Notes under the pieces: model-generated | Told to the model about the DNA's origin: nothing | The model's database searches: none | The model's input: only the letters and a program-made list of their open reading frames with translations | Position numbers and translations under genes: made by a program | In this document: piece by piece, positions 34,383-48,900 of the stretch | Layout: the number at the start of each line of letters is the position of its first letter | How positions within the stretch are numbered: position 1 is the stretch's first letter | Assembly (NCBI GenBank): GCA_004352715.1 | Contig: SCFE01000040.1 | Span: 2,009,063-2,073,062 of the forward strand | Length of the DNA stretch: 64,000 nucleotides | Source: Hofstenia miamia | Lineage: Eukaryota; Xenacoelomorpha; Acoela | Direction of reading: 5' to 3'

Positions 34383-36673
34383 ATAATTTCGCTTTCGAAT
34401 ACATATATAAATTTCTCATTATCAATAACTAAGTTGTACTTTAAAGTATTCCGCTAGATGGCGTTCAAAATAAATACTTGGGAAACAAATATATTTCTAT
34501 TAACATTATTTGTTATCTATAGTAAAATGTTTCCAACATTAGACTCTTAAAATCAATTGGACAAAGCCGGGTAAAATGGTTCCACCCAAACCAGGGGATT
34601 TTTCTTGAAGTTTTGCATTTATGGTTCAGAACTTCAAAGCTAACCAACCGAACCTAACCGACAAAAATTATGAGCAGATTTCCCAACTCTAATTGACCCG
34701 TATTCTAATTTCTTACTCCCTTTTGACATATTGTATATGCATAGTACAGAGTAAATAGTGTTGTACATGTACATTGCAACTAAATCTGTCGAAAGGAATT
34801 GATCAACTAACTGAACAATCAGCTCCATTGACAACGCTTGCAAAATAGGAGGCATGTCACAACAATCAACAAAAAATCATACATTACTCATGTAAAATAA
34901 TTGCGCACTTTTTCATAAATCCTCTTTTTGTAAACCAAATCCCATTAAAACTTGTGAGCTCTAACTAAATATGAAAACGAGCACTGATAATAATTTTTTT
35001 CACTATAACCTGAGTTAAAATATATTTAATATTCACTTCAATCGAATACATAGCAACATCAGAGTGTATACATTTTTATCAATGGGAAAGTAGAAAAAAG
35101 TACCGTTAATGAAAATTTGAATTTAATATATATGATAATGATGCGATTATTAAGTTATTTCTAAACTTCACCTTTTATTTGAAAATTTGTAATTCTGATC
35201 TAACACCAACCTCAATAATGTTCTCAAATAAGAATAAACTTGTTATATGCATAGAAGTACCTTTCACCTACGTATGAATTAATTCGTCCTTGAGTTCATG
35301 ACAATTTTTTCCTTGCAAATGTCCAATGGGTTGCCAGCCCACCGAAATTAGACATAAATTTGTTATAAATCATATAATTGTAACAAAGTCTGTAATAAAT
35401 GCATGTTAAATTTAAATTATTTCACAGAAACACAGAAATGAAAGTTTTAGATTATTTAAAGAATAGCCAACAATCAATTATGAATTCCAGATGTATTTTA
35501 TCAAAATTTCACAATCGTGGTCTCCACATTCAATCCAAGCAGATACAGATTTCGTATTCTGAAAAGTTTCCTATAAAAGGCTAGGGAAAATCTTTGTGAA
35601 AAGATTTTTCGTAACCTGGACATTTTGTCTATGGATCCTTTCTTAAGTAGTACATGGATGTTAAATTCGCATTTCAAACATATATTGATTTATTTCCATT
35701 AGTATTCATTACTAAATATGCTACTGCGGAAAAATTGATGGAAAGTTTCAATCAAATTTCAATTACATTCTTAGATTAAACACAAATATACAGTTTTGAC
35801 AAAAATTTTTGAAATCTGGTTCATTTTTGTACTCGAATGAAAAGTGAAAGCCAGTTGTATATTTAAATATACATTTTGCAAAAAGCTTGCCTATAATTGT
35901 ATTCAGCAATTTTACATCCATATATAATTTACATTCACAAAATCAAACTGNAATTGAAAATAGAAAATTTCATAATTATTACAAAGAAACAAAACACAAA
36001 ATTGCTGAAGAATTAACATTAAAGAAAATAAACAAAAATAAGATCTCAAGCAAACAAATTAATACCATTCAAAGATTACATCTGTTTTAATGCTTAATTA
36101 TAACAATATTTTAGTAGTGATGGTAATTGAATTTGGTTGAAAAACGAGGGAAATAAAATTTATATAGTAAATTACATGTATTTACCACTCCCGGTGTGCA
36201 TAACAAAATAAGAAATATATATTTATGGACGCGGTGCTAAAAAATAATTTGCACACAAATAAGAATACAGCATCCTAATCTAGGTGAGACTATAATCATC
36301 AAGCAAGAAATTAAACATTAATTATTAATTATACAATCCATCATGACGTCATTAATTTAATCTATAGTGCAGGCTATAAACATCTGAAAAGTGCACTCTA
36401 TAGAAAATAATTAGTTTATGTCCATGTGTTGTACTGATCGTGATTACGAAAGTCTATGTCTTTCATGCCGCTTATACATACATATACATACATATATCTA
36501 GCCTTAAGTAAATGAAAAATGATTATTTCGTTTCATTAAAATGTCATTTCCTTAAAATTTAGTAAGGCTTTAGATACATTTATCACACTTTTTTTGCTTA
36601 CGAATTTTTTAAATCTGACATATAATATTTATGGGGGAAAGTCTTTTTATAATTNACATATATAGAATTACAA

Positions 36674-36676
<3 letters not shown>
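34383..36676. other. Gene desert, AT-rich
   Basis: No gene is seen. A CTCF-like 14-mer occurs at 34451-34464. Single unresolved bases occur at 35951 and 36655. Short frames such as 35399..35584 and 35887..36090 are compositionally biased and unrecognised. Confidence 0.4.

Positions 36677-36707
<31 letters not shown>
36677..36707. repeat. (AT)n microsatellite
   Basis: A pure AT run of about 31 bp. Confidence 0.9.
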
Positions 36708-36710
<3 letters not shown>

Positions 36711-38040
36711 GGGTTTAACGAATATCAACTTTCAGGGAGGGAGCTAAGGGAAAATTATAGTAAATATGCATTTAAAAAAAGTGAAATTGTTTACAATATG
36801 AATTCAACTAGTTATAGACTTCGTTATCCCAGTATTTTTCGGGACTTAAGATTTAAAAAGACTGCTGAGGTTGATAACCACTATGTAAATTGTTGTATTT
36901 TATTACAATAAATTTGGAGTGCAGCTTTACAACTATGTTGAGCCCTTTAATGCCCAAACACAAATGCATTTATTCAATAATTATAAAAGATGTACTAAGT
37001 AGTGCTAAGAGGTGTATCTAAAACATCTCAGTAAAAAAATCGATGGTATTCTGTAATCTTGTGTGAATTGCAATATGTGTCATATGTAGCACATTGAACA
37101 TTTAAGGTTAAAAAATTATTAGAAAAGTTTTTTGAAATCAAAATTTCATTAAATGTAAGAAAATCTACACTTGATTTAAATTTTCATTAAAAATACATTG
37201 AAAATTTGCAAAATATTTGTGGCTTGTGTTGCAACATTGCTACTACTAATGCCTGATGTTCCAAATATGGCACACGTAGTTTTGACAGTGTGTATACAAA
37301 GTGCAACTGAGAAAATTCAATTAATGCTGCTAGTCTTTTTCTATTAGTAGTAATATTTGTATAAAGCACATATTTATATTGTCTGACTCACAATGATGAG
37401 TAAGATACGCATATAGCAAAGACATGCATCAATTGTGTTCATGCATATGTTATTGAGTTCAATTGCGTGTATCTGACTTGTATTTTGGCTTACTTATGAT
37501 AAATGGCAGCACCACATGCTCAAAAAAGAAACACTAGCTATTAAGCAAATAAAAATATTGGGTTTAAGAAAGTCAGGGAGTGCCTTAAAATTCATGTGCC
37601 ATACATTGCACACCAGGCATTTAAAGGTTAGCAACATTTTAGCAGTGTGAAGAAATGTTGAATTGCGATTTAAGATGAAAGTGAAGTAGTCTCGTAGGTA
37701 ATAAGAGAGAATCTATCTCTGACGTTATTAAGCCTGTGATCTAATTAACTAAACCATTATTATGATACCTAAATATATAAATAAGTTGTTAAAAACATTA
37801 GTAAATCATATTAGTGTGTATCTGTATTCTTGTTTATGTAAATTTTGGCAAATTTGCTTATAACGGTGTCGAATTACCTACACCTACCCCAAGGCGTCTT
37901 CCAGGCTTGCTTGAGGATGTAGGACAAAATCAAAAAATGCAGAAAATGTTCTGGTAAATAGTTTTTTCTTTCATCTTTATTACAAAATGTTGTTCACATA
38001 CATTTTATGATACAGAGACTTGAAATATTTGGTCCCGCAA

Positions 38041-38042
<2 letters not shown>
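36708..38042. other. Gene desert, AT-rich
   Basis: No supported gene or element. Confidence 0.4.

Positions 38043-38089
<47 letters not shown>
38043..38089. repeat. (AT)n microsatellite
   Basis: A pure AT run of about 47 bp. Confidence 0.9.
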
Positions 38090-38091
<2 letters not shown>

Positions 38092-39642
38092 AATATATAA
38101 GCATATTTATATAAACATATTATCATTATTATTATTTATGCTTATATTGTTCCCTCAGCCTTGTCACTGCAGAAAAAAACCATTGAGGTTGCAAAGTTTG
38201 AAGATAAACCGTATTCATTCCCTTCAGATTGCATTCCGCAGGAGACAGTCAGCAAAAAAAGAATAATTAAATAAGAAACAGAAGAGGCCTAAATTGATAT
38301 TGTTGTAAAACATACATAATACATTTCTGACTTCAGTTTAAACCAATTGCAGAACCTGATCGAATTTGTAAAACGTTATCGTGCGTGTTAACATAAATTC
38401 ACCGATTAATGGTTACAATTAGATTTAGATGGAGAATGAAATCTAGAGTAAAATCTTATAACAAGGATTTACCACGATTTTGAGACTTGTTAATATCAAA
38501 GCATTTCGAATTCTAAGAAAAACTAATCGCATTGAATCATAAAATCACACGCGTAATTCAATTTACTTAGTTATATTGAGCTGATGCGCAATCGCGAATT
38601 CAGGGAGACAGAACAGAAAGTAAACTACTATGTTTAAACAGATATAGCTTAGTTAAATATAGCTTATTTATATGAATATAAGATAAACTAGTAAACCATT
38701 ACCAATGTTATTAATGTGTGAATAAGTAAATATTGCTAAGTCATTCTGTCCCATTAAAAACTTAATGTGCATAGTCAGATCGATTGTGAAATTTCGACTA
38801 TTTTAATTTATAACCACTTAAACTAAATTAGTATTAGTCGTATACTAAACGTTATAATTTAATTGACTGTTGCACAGCTGTGCTTTGTACAGAAATATTA
38901 ATAAATATAGCAACGCCATCTACTGAAGAGCTTACGTAAATTTATATCTCGTAAATTGCGTCATTTCCTAGCCTATTCTTAAAGGGCACAGCCGGCGCAA
39001 AATACAACCCAATAATTTCGGATACTAGCATACTTTAATGGTGAGTAATTTATATCGCATAGTGTATTAGATGCCCGTTTATTTTTAACTACTAAATATT
39101 TATATAAATTTGTTACGCAACATTACGTCATTTCACATAATAATTGTACAATATGGAATTTTTGTGCATGGAATAGAGGGTTGGGCTTAATGATACAAAC
39201 CTAAATTTGCGTAAATAGACAAATTTCTATTGAGTAAATTTCATAAGAAAATTCAGAACAAATTTGCACTAGTTTGCACAAGTGCAAACTTGTTCGTTAA
39301 TTTAATCTGAGTATTGCTTATGGGTAACATTATTTTTAAGTTTAATGCTATATAATGTAGTTTAAGTACATTCCAAAAAGTTTTAGACCTTAACTGATAG
39401 TAAACTTTGTCATATACATGTAATTGTATCAACGAAATTTGCTGATCAATGTATAATGCACGTATAAACCAATTCTGAAGAAGCATGTTGTGTGCAATAC
39501 AGAATTGAGGCAGCAAATTGTTGAATATTTTAAAACATCCAATGAGTTGTTCAAAGAAAATTAGGAAATCTTAATAATTTCTTAGAAAAACTTGAATGCA
39601 CTGGCAAGAAATTTGCCAGATTACAAGATAACATCCCACAAA
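38090..39642. other. Gene desert, AT-rich
   Basis: No gene is supported. A CTCF-like 14-mer in reverse orientation lies at 38913-38926. Confidence 0.4.
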
Positions 39643-39714
39643 AAGATTATTCGTATAACATGTACTATATATATATATATATATATATATAGTACATGTT
39701 ATACGAATAATCTT
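39643..39714. repeat. Perfect 72-bp palindrome with (AT)n centre
   Basis: The left arm reads AAGATTATTCGTATAACATG, then TACT, and runs into alternating AT. The right arm is its exact reverse complement, ending AATAATCTT. The axis is at 39678/39679 and pairing stops abruptly outside both arms. The 28-bp unique part of each arm makes this a true palindrome, not merely an AT tract. Confidence 0.95.
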
Positions 39715-42700
39715 ATTTCTGAAGATTGCTTTTCTTAACTACTTTTTGTTAAGCAATTAACAATTGAATATTAGCAAACTCTTCTGTTACTAGAAAAATA
39801 TTTTTTGGTGTATTTGGAAGGGTCTAAAGCATAAATTACAAATTTATTAAACAAAAAATATATTATAGAATTTCTCTATTTCGGAACGATATAGGAGGAA
39901 CAGTTGAAAAGGGAATTCATAGTATGGGTGTTCCTTAAATTTGTTTAATATGCAAGAGATTTGAGTGCCACACATGTAGTTTTACACTTATAATGAAAAA
40001 TTGTAATAACTTAGAAATTTTAGGATGTGGGGAACTTAGGCCAAAAATATAAACTCCAAACCAAACGTCGTAGTCTGCGATACAACCGTATGGTATATGA
40101 TCAACCACATGTAAAATTTCGATGACAGTTTAATTTCTATGAATTGTTCCTTAAACTATTAAAATCTAACCGTATATCTTTCAAAGACAGCTAATCCTTA
40201 ATAGAATTTAAGGGGCTGCTAAATTCTATCAATAAGCTATCATTGGAATATGCAAGTTTTTCACTGTTAATCTAATTAAATCCAAATGATTATTTGGTTC
40301 TTAGGAATCTCAATTAATGGTTTTTAAGCATTAATCAGTCTGATGAACAACATCTATTGCTACTAGATTTACTTAAACATCCACGCATTATACCTTCTGA
40401 TAAAGACTGCACTCAAGGATGGATGGTTTGAAAAATATCTTCGAGTATATTATGTTGACTGATTCATGTAAAATTCAAAATTATATTTTACATATTAAAG
40501 AATATATGGATGACCTCATACGTTTAAGACATGTGGTCTGCTAGGAAACGTATTTTTGTTTAGTCACATGTGTTGTTAACCCGGAAATAGATGTGTGACA
40601 CTCTGCTGGGAAAAACTAATTTTGCGCAAAAAACAACGATTTTACTTTTTTTGAGGAGTTTAATTTACAATCGCATAGTGACTCCAGCGGATCCTTTAGT
40701 TAGTGACGGAAACAGCAAAGTCTAATTCAATCGATGAAGGATTCTAAAGCACATTTGTGATCTGTTTCCTAAAACAAAATGAAGTCATCATTTGAGAACA
40801 TCGCATCTGTTTATTGCTAGAAGCTTTGCTCAAACAGTTAATCTGAGATGCTTCGTTATCGATTGCGACACGTTGATTGCAAATAATCACAAACATTTTT
40901 TAGGGCAACTCAAGATAAATTAGCCCATTGGCTTAAATCCAATACTCGCGAGCCAGATGTACATCATTGCCAAAAATTCCAAAATTTGGATGTAGTAGGT
41001 GCATATCTCCTCTATATAAAAAAATATACAATTCACAATTTAAAAATTCAATTGATTAGAAATTGAGGGCAAGTATACAATACATCAGTTACATCAATGC
41101 TTTACAATTGGTTATTGTTTTAAAATGATGTGATAGCTCATTCTAATGTTCTTATAGCAAATCATCGCAAAGGTCAGAACTTTCTAGTGAACTTTAAAAA
41201 TTTTAAACTGAATAGACATTCAGATGTTGTCGAGAGACTTAAAAACTTTTTAAACACATGTCGAAATGCCCCTCTAAATATGACAGATATATTCTGTCGT
41301 CCAAAGAGAAGAAACACACCTCTTATTTCGTCTCACAGATTTTTAATGTGATTAACCTTAAATTGAATAGTGATCATTTAAAAGAACAAAACTTTTCCAC
41401 ATTTTCCAAAAATTTTTCTCTAAGCCCAAGAGCTCTCCTTTAGTTCAATAATTGTTGAATAACTAAAATTCCTGATCGATCACAAGAACATGGACGGAAC
41501 ATTTCACATGTGCATACGAATTTCCGATTTCCAATTGTTTTCTACTAAATTTTATTTGATTACAGAATTAATTTAGTAATAATCGGCAGTCGGTTTTTTA
41601 CCTACTCAAGCAACACCCTAATTCCTGTGATTCCATATTTATTTATTATTTAGTTAGTTAAAACAATTCATATTGATTTTTATAAGTACACATAATAGGT
41701 ATCCGCCTCATATTAAATTTTACTCTGTGCTCGTTTGTTTCAATAATTCTAGTTTACCTTTGGAATTAAAAAGGCAGTCGTGAGAAAGTCCCGCTTTAAA
41801 GATAAAAGTAAGACATTTCTGTTACGCTTTAAAGATAAAAGCACGGCATTTCTATTACGCAATGTTGTGCAATAATTTCCCAGAAGAGAAGAATAGAATG
41901 TAATGCATTTAATTTGCTATTGGTTAAATGAGACGAATTCGTTTTTGATAAAAAGTGAAGCAGTATAGAAATTTAATGCACTGCAAATATCCACTGAATG
42001 AAAAGTTCAATACTCTAAAATTAAATTCAAGAATAAAACCTCAGCCATCTACTGGAATACATCATTAATAACCTGTGACGCAGTTAGGAATTTTCTGTAA
42101 AACATACCTATCAATAATGGGAAATTCCTAAATATTTAGTCAAAGGTCAATTCAGATGATTTTTTGCAGAATATTATTTTTACTAATACATAGAAAAAAC
42201 ATTATTCGAGTGGCCGAAGTTAGGCTGAAATTGTATGGCAATGGGGATGTAGCCCCTTTTTCTATATTCTTGTCATTAACTAGTTAACAATTGCCAATTA
42301 GCCTTTAGACACAGCCGGCGCATTGATTAAAGTAAAGTAACTATTGAAGACAATTCATCATAACATTAAAGAACAATGATACCTTAAAAGAGTTATGTAA
42401 ATTTAAGTTACATTGCCGCAATATCTCAGCCATAGCATTGGAACTATGTGTTAAGACTTGCTAACCTATCGATTCTAGAATTCTGCTGGACTAGAATTTT
42501 ATTTCTCCAAGTCCCACAGCATAACTTATATTTTGACAAATTTAATTATAATATTCTAGTCCCAGTACCACTGAAATATTTTGTCCGACGTCCCCGTCCT
42601 ATGGAACAGTCATTACGCATATCTCTAATGGATTCCTGCCATGTTTCAGAAATGTATGCTATTCAAAAAACGTTTCAACTTGTTTTTCTATAAACGCATT

Positions 42701-43040
42701 TGATTGCTAAGGAATTTGTACAAAATGTGCCGTAATTAAAGATAAAGTCAATTAATAAAAATGACTGCTTCACTCAGAATGGCGTACTTAGTTGGTGTGC
42801 TCAGATTTTATCATCTGATAGAATCCATTTTTTTAATCAGTTGATAAACCCCCAATATGTGAACATTCTAACTTGCTTGCTTCACGTATTCAAAACCAAA
42901 ACCCAAATTATTTACGTTGAAATATTTCAACTTGTTCACATATGCTGTTTCCTTCTGCTGTCAATCAAGGATAATTGGAAGTTAGCAAATTGCTCCCAGA
43001 TACTTTGTCATCTGTCAAAAATATACTGAAAAAATGAATG
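39715..43040. other. Gene desert, AT-rich
   Basis: No gene is recognised. Frames at 41130..41351, 41258..41443 and 42448..42693 are short and match no family I know. A CTCF-like 14-mer in reverse orientation lies at 42042-42055. Confidence 0.4.
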
Positions 43041-43066
43041 CAAGGCCTACTGCAAAGTAGGCCTTG
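43041..43066. repeat. Short perfect hairpin
   Basis: CAAGGCCTAC, a 6-base loop TGCAAA, then GTAGGCCTTG. The 10-bp stem is fairly GC-rich for this region. It is not followed by a T-run and no function is assigned. Confidence 0.75.
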
Positions 43067-44186
43067 ATGAATGTCAACAAGAATAATTATGTTTTTTATT
43101 AAGGACAAACTGTTTTTCCAAATTTTCAAGCAATTTTCTCCAAGCCTATTATGCAATTTTGAACTCTTGGGGTATGGTCACAACTATTTTTGAATATTCT
43201 GTTAGAAATTTGTACAAAAGTGTATTGCTGCAGCTGAAGTGCTTCAAAAGATTCACGATTTTTCATTAAAAATTGCAATTTTTAAAAAAGATTTAATTAA
43301 AATCAAGTAATCAAGGCGTTTAAAACTCATGTCATAAAAAACTAGACTCAACTAATCTGTTTCTGTAAATATACTACCTAAGTCCCGTCAGGGCCTTGTC
43401 AGAATTCGTCTCTATCCAGTAATGCTTACAGATTATGGATAGCTAAATGAATTTTTGAGATTTAAGTGTTTAAGTTGTTTTAAAGATCCTAAAAAAATTA
43501 AAAATTTCTCGGCAGTTTAAGTTTTATATTTGCCTTATCAAACTGTGTTGACGAAATGACAACCAATCAAATAATTTAATTCTTAATTCTAGAAAGGAAT
43601 AAAACGCTTTGCAAATGTTAACAAAACCCCTGTTATTTTGTGCATGCTAGGAACTGTCATGTATGATATATTTGAATACGTCGCTTCTGGTGCCTCTATT
43701 AATCTCTGAGTCAAAAATTTTATTTTAATATTGAATGACCTTATTTCTCTACTTATCGTTAATTAATATGAATTATTGATTTCTTTTTTATTTGATAAGT
43801 TGTAATGCATTCCCTTTGATATTCATTGTTAAGAATTTGATGTTGGTTTTATATATTCTACAAATCAACCATTTATTGCGTTTGCTATATGAAGAGAATT
43901 TTCAGGGATCTATCATGTTCCAAACTAAAAAAAATGCCTAATGCGTATAAATAAATTCCTTTCTGTTGGAAATTTGAATTTTTAAAGACTAAACTTATTT
44001 CTAGACTTTAATCATTGGCGTCGATTAATTTTGTTGATGGCACATATAATTGTATATTAATCAAAACTTAATACAAAAACATGAAAATAATGAAAAATAC
44101 GTTCAATATATATATATATAATAGTAGTGTTTAATCACATAATAAGTAAAATTTAGCTTTGAGTTGTTTTAATAAACTCTTTTTTT
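43067..44186. other. Gene desert, AT-rich
   Basis: No supported gene. A short (AT)n run lies at 44106-44121. Confidence 0.4.
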
Positions 44187-44262
44187 AATGAAAGTGAGGA
44201 AGTTAAATTTTAAGGAACTTAAATAATGAAAGTGAGGAAGTTAAATTTTAAGGAACTTAAAT
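44187..44262. repeat. Exact tandem duplication of 38 bp
   Basis: AATGAAAGTGAGGAAGTTAA and the next 18 bases occur twice head to tail without a mismatch, which implies a recent duplication. Confidence 0.92.
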
Positions 44263-44318
44263 AACTGAGGGATACATATTGCTTGAATATTGCAAAAAAA
44301 TATTGTAGCCTTCACTAG

Positions 44319-44649
44319 AGTTCTGCAAGACAGTTCTGTCTCGTTACTGGGAATGTGACAAAAGCAAAATACGGAACGTAATCAGTGCGGGATCGTTACG
44401 GGACCGAGATCAATTTGATTCATAATGGGCTATTATGTTATATTTACTATTATATTCAATCTGCTTAACTAAACTAGGTCTGTAGTATTTCAGAATTTAA
44501 CATGTTTAATATATGCATATAATTTTCAAACGTTTAATCTCAGTATGGGATAGGTACCACCGAACTGTACCGAGACCGAAACTGAAAAATTGAACACAAG
44601 TCGTAACAAGTACGGGACTGGGGCCAAAAATGTGTTGTCATGCAGTTCT
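44319..44649. mobile_element. Putative TIR element with GGGAC-rich subterminal repeats
   Basis: The left end, AGTTCTGCAAGACAGTTCTG, is matched by the inverse of the right end, AGAACTGCATGACA, near 44636-44649. Inside both ends are degenerate GGGAC/GGACC units (for example GCGGGATCG, ACGGGACCGAG, CGGGACTGGGGCC) that recur in inverse form. No coding sequence and no clear target duplication were found. The same end sequence recurs at 45873-45909. Confidence 0.5.
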
Positions 44650-45749
44650 TTAGCATTCACAAATCGAATATTCTAGAAAAATATTTAATGAATGCATTCA
44701 TAAGTTCATATCATTCGAATGTTTTGGACTTGTTGCAACCTATTTACAAATATTTCGTATATATAAAAAAGAAGTATTTTTAGAAATGCATGTTAAAATA
44801 ATAGTAACTTCAGTTTTGTACAAAGCTACATCCGATTAAGTCTAATAGATTTATGAGGTAGTTTAGTGTGGGCGGTGATCAATTTTGTACCGAGAAAGAA
44901 GCAGGAATGGATGTAATTTCTAGTTCAGCAATTTCCAAAAGGGAGTTAATTTGTCAAATTACCCTTTCAGCAAAATTAAAATCGAACAAAAGATTAGGAA
45001 TTCAAAGGCGTCTAACAATGAAATAATTCACTTTTAGTTCATTCTCATCGCGTTGTTAATTTACATTGATTTATTCTTGGAAGAATTTAATTGGTCAGTA
45101 CTTCTAGTGTTTCTTAAGCATCAAGGACACTGTCCATTGAGTTTCCTTTTATCACACCTTAGAATAAGTTATTGGATAATTTCAAACAGTAATTCGATGG
45201 GTGGGATTTCAATGAGACTAATACTTCAAAAAATGTAATACTAAATGAAATGTTTTTTCAGCAAACTTAATAATCCAAGGACCAACCTTGGTTAGAGCAT
45301 TGCAAGTAGCCTGCAAATTCGAACTTACACGTCTGAACTGCCGTTGTATATTGTACGTTTTCTTGTGGTAAAAATGCACTGGTCTAATGTACCTGTAAAC
45401 GTCATTCTTTTCTTTGTGGATTTAAGATACTCGTTAACTATTTTTTAATAGTGGTCAAGATTGAACTTTTGGTTTGAAAATACGAGTAAGGATTTGTAGA
45501 GACCAAAAATAGTTATCTGAAGCAATTGTGATTATTTGCTGCTTGGGAAATTATTTCGGCCACACTGACGCTCTGTACATGCATAGCAACTAAGAGTTAA
45601 TAAGTTACCAAAATTCGCTAATTGGAAATCTTTTTTATAATATCCCTGAAATTTAATTGCCTTAGCTATATTTAAATATTGGATAAACTGCAACTGTGTA
45701 CCATGCAAATGCATGAAATATTTTGCATAACTCGTTATTAGATACAAAA

Positions 45750-45909
45750 ACTACATCTAGTGCAATGGGACTAGGACCAGGATGGGACTGGAACCGTAAT
45801 TGAAGCAACTGGGACTTTTCGTTTCAAAATGGTATTTATAATTATTGCTAATTTCCACAAATTGAAGACCAATTGGGACTGGCACCAATAAGTTCTGTTC
45901 GGCAGAACT
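45750..45909. mobile_element. Partial second copy of the GGGAC-rich TIR family
   Basis: GGGACTAGGACC, GGGACTGGAACCG, CTGGGACTTTTCG and GGGACTGGCACCAATAAG lead to an end, GTTCTGTTCGGCAGAACT. The inverse of that end is close to the left end at 44319. It could also be the right end of one larger element spanning 44319-45909. Confidence 0.45.
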
Positions 45910-48900
45910 TTATTCTGTACAGGTACTTTTTCAATTTTTGAGTTATTTGCAGAATGACTAGAATAAAAAGATTTACATTGTAGTTTTTCCTGTTGTCTCT
46001 CTGTTGTTAAAATGCCTTTTAATTGACGGCTCTAGTATATACTAGTTCATTCAATTGGAACCTAGGGAAGATAGCAAATTGCAGCAATGATTTTGCTAGC
46101 AACAGCCCATAATGCAAATAGTTATTGTCTTGAATGCTAGCAGGAAATAATATTATAATTTTAATTGTTCATTACTCAGTTTATGCTACGCGTATATATT
46201 ATCAGTTACATGTCATTTTTGACAATGATTTAAATGTTTAATACAAAAAATGTAAGTTTTAGTTATATTTATCTTCTATTAAGGGTCACCCTTGGATGTA
46301 CTAGAATGTACTAGTATCAAAAATTTGTATGCTAATATCTTATGAACACTAGTCATTACTAAAGCAAAAATATTTTTTCATTAGACTTTGAGAAGCTATC
46401 AATAGCCTGTACAATAACTAGAGAAATTTCAATTATTACAATCTTGAAAGTCCTTGCTTCCGCTTCTAATACATTTCAATGAGCCCAAATCTGAGAAACT
46501 TCCCCTCGCCTAGAAAAGTTATTGAGGATCAAATCTAATATTGAAAGGTGTTATTTTCAATATGTTGTATCAACCTAATGGATTTCTATGCTTCTACTAA
46601 TTTCTTCATTTGAATATTTTAAAAGCTAAATTAAGGAGCATCATTATGGTTGATTTAGTGTTGCACTCTTAACTTATTTTAATTTATAGCGCTATTTTAA
46701 ATAAATCTAATCGAATATAATGGAATACTTGTATTTATGTAGCTGCAATCTAATACGCAGAAATTGATAAAAAGTAATTTATACATAAACAAACTCGAAA
46801 AATATCTGTTATTAATCAAACCCATGCCAGTACTCGAAATTTCTATTCTACCACCAGGGACTTAACGAATCATAAAATTGGTTTTTTTAAATTAAGTTAT
46901 CACTTAATAATTTAGTTTAATGTAATGGGATGGGAGTGTTAATTAGATATTCAGAGAATTTAGGATCTACTTTATCAAATAGTGCGTTCTTGTAATATTT
47001 TGATAATGTTGTCGGTTAACTTATGCCATAAAGTTAAACAGTGTATTAATAGCGGATTTAGTTTTATGAATTGTAATGTCATTCGTACACGAGATCTGCA
47101 CGAACAGATTATGGGATTTCGATTATATACATGCACCACAATTACTTCAATTCTCCTTTTCGGTTCAAATCAATGCCAATTTTTTTAATAAGGAGTGCAC
47201 TGTTTAGCCCATTACACTACTAATAGTGTTTCTCAAAATGGTAAAAAGTATTCGGATATTTCTAAAATATATTAGAATATTCTAGAAGAAAACTACCAAC
47301 TTGGTAGTTTATATATTTCTATTAAGTCCATGTATTGCCATTATTTTGTTTGTTGATTTTTTATCTTTAGCATTTTAAATTTTTTTTAAGATTTTACCAT
47401 GTCATCCGAAATGAATTACTTGCACTACTAAAAAACGATAAAAACTTTGCTTTTATAACTATCTCATATTGTATTTGCAGTTTAAGATAAGAATACGCAG
47501 TTGTAGTTTTACAAAAATATTGTCTATATAAGGTTAGATGTATAAGTTAATAGTTTATCAATGGACGTGTCATTACCTCTCTGCAGTACTGATCTTAATT
47601 ATCTTAAAGATGTTAAAGATCGAAACTTGTCAAAAAAACGAACAAATGGAAGTTAATTACTTAGGCTTGTCTCTGCATTAAAAACTGCGCCAAGGGAGTT
47701 ACTAAGGGTTCTAAGCACCCCTACATTAGAATTAGCATCCCCTAAACAATATATATATATATATATATACAATTTCTAGTGCCACCCTTGGCCTAGTCTC
47801 CAACTTTTTGAAAAAGGCACAAATTCGAGGCATGTCTTATTAATTCATGTATATTAAAGATTTAGTGTTATTAGTCGCTGGTAATTTTCCTTAATTGTGG
47901 GTGTAAATCTAATTACCAATGCTCGGTGATTTCCAAAAACGTGATCGATTTCGGTTTCTTGCATTGCAAAATCACGTTTCAGTTTCTGTATGTTGGCTAA
48001 CTACTATCACTATTAATAAAACGTTATCCAAGAGAAAAACACCTTTTAAAGTAAATTTTCATAACACTAAATTAAGTTGTTAATCAAGTAAAACGAAATT
48101 ACGCTTCAACTTGACAAGCAATTTGGCGTTTGCTCCAAGAAGTCAGCACATTTTCTTGGAAATAATATTATAGGTAACTGCCCCATGTTCCGCAGTCTTG
48201 ATTACTATTTAACATATGAGTTCTATCATGCAACACATTCGCTGTTTAGTGTTTTTTGTTTGGTATGCCGGCGAGCATTACTAAATCACAACTACATAAA
48301 AATTCATTTTGTAAATTTTTTGCATAGTTGTGTTAGCAAGTCAGTACATTAACAATACCTTACCACAATGTCAACTACAAAAAAGACTCAAGAAGAACAA
48401 TAATTGTTTTACAGAAATGCATTTTATCATTGCGCACACAACCTCAGAGGGAATATTGCAGAATTACTTCACTTCTCCAAAAAAATTGCATAATTTAAGT
48501 GGAATAATTAACAATGTGCTAATTATGTATTCATAAGCTATTATCTTGTAAACTAAAACAAATCTTTACAAATCCCCCTGAAGTTGCATGTAGAATTTAA
48601 TGTTTCATAACCATAGTGTGTTTTAAGTGGAGATGTTTTTGACGAAGGGAACATTATCAGTGAACAATACAATGCTGAGAAAACATTTAAAGATTATTAT
48701 TAAATCAATTGTGGAAGGTATTTTCTCACCCTAAATTAGTGGCAATTATTTTATGAACACATCTTCATTTTGAAGCATCTTGCTTTTTGTTTATCTTACA
48801 ATAACTTTTTGGTATTTTTCAAAAATATTCTAATTTTTTGGCAATGTATTTTTTAAGCGAATGAAATGAATTAACTTTTTCTAAAATTCTAAATTTTATT

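Noticed and set aside
36342-36351. TGACGTCA as a CRE site
   Set aside because: A lone octamer with no adjacent gene; similar matches occur inside the MITE family.
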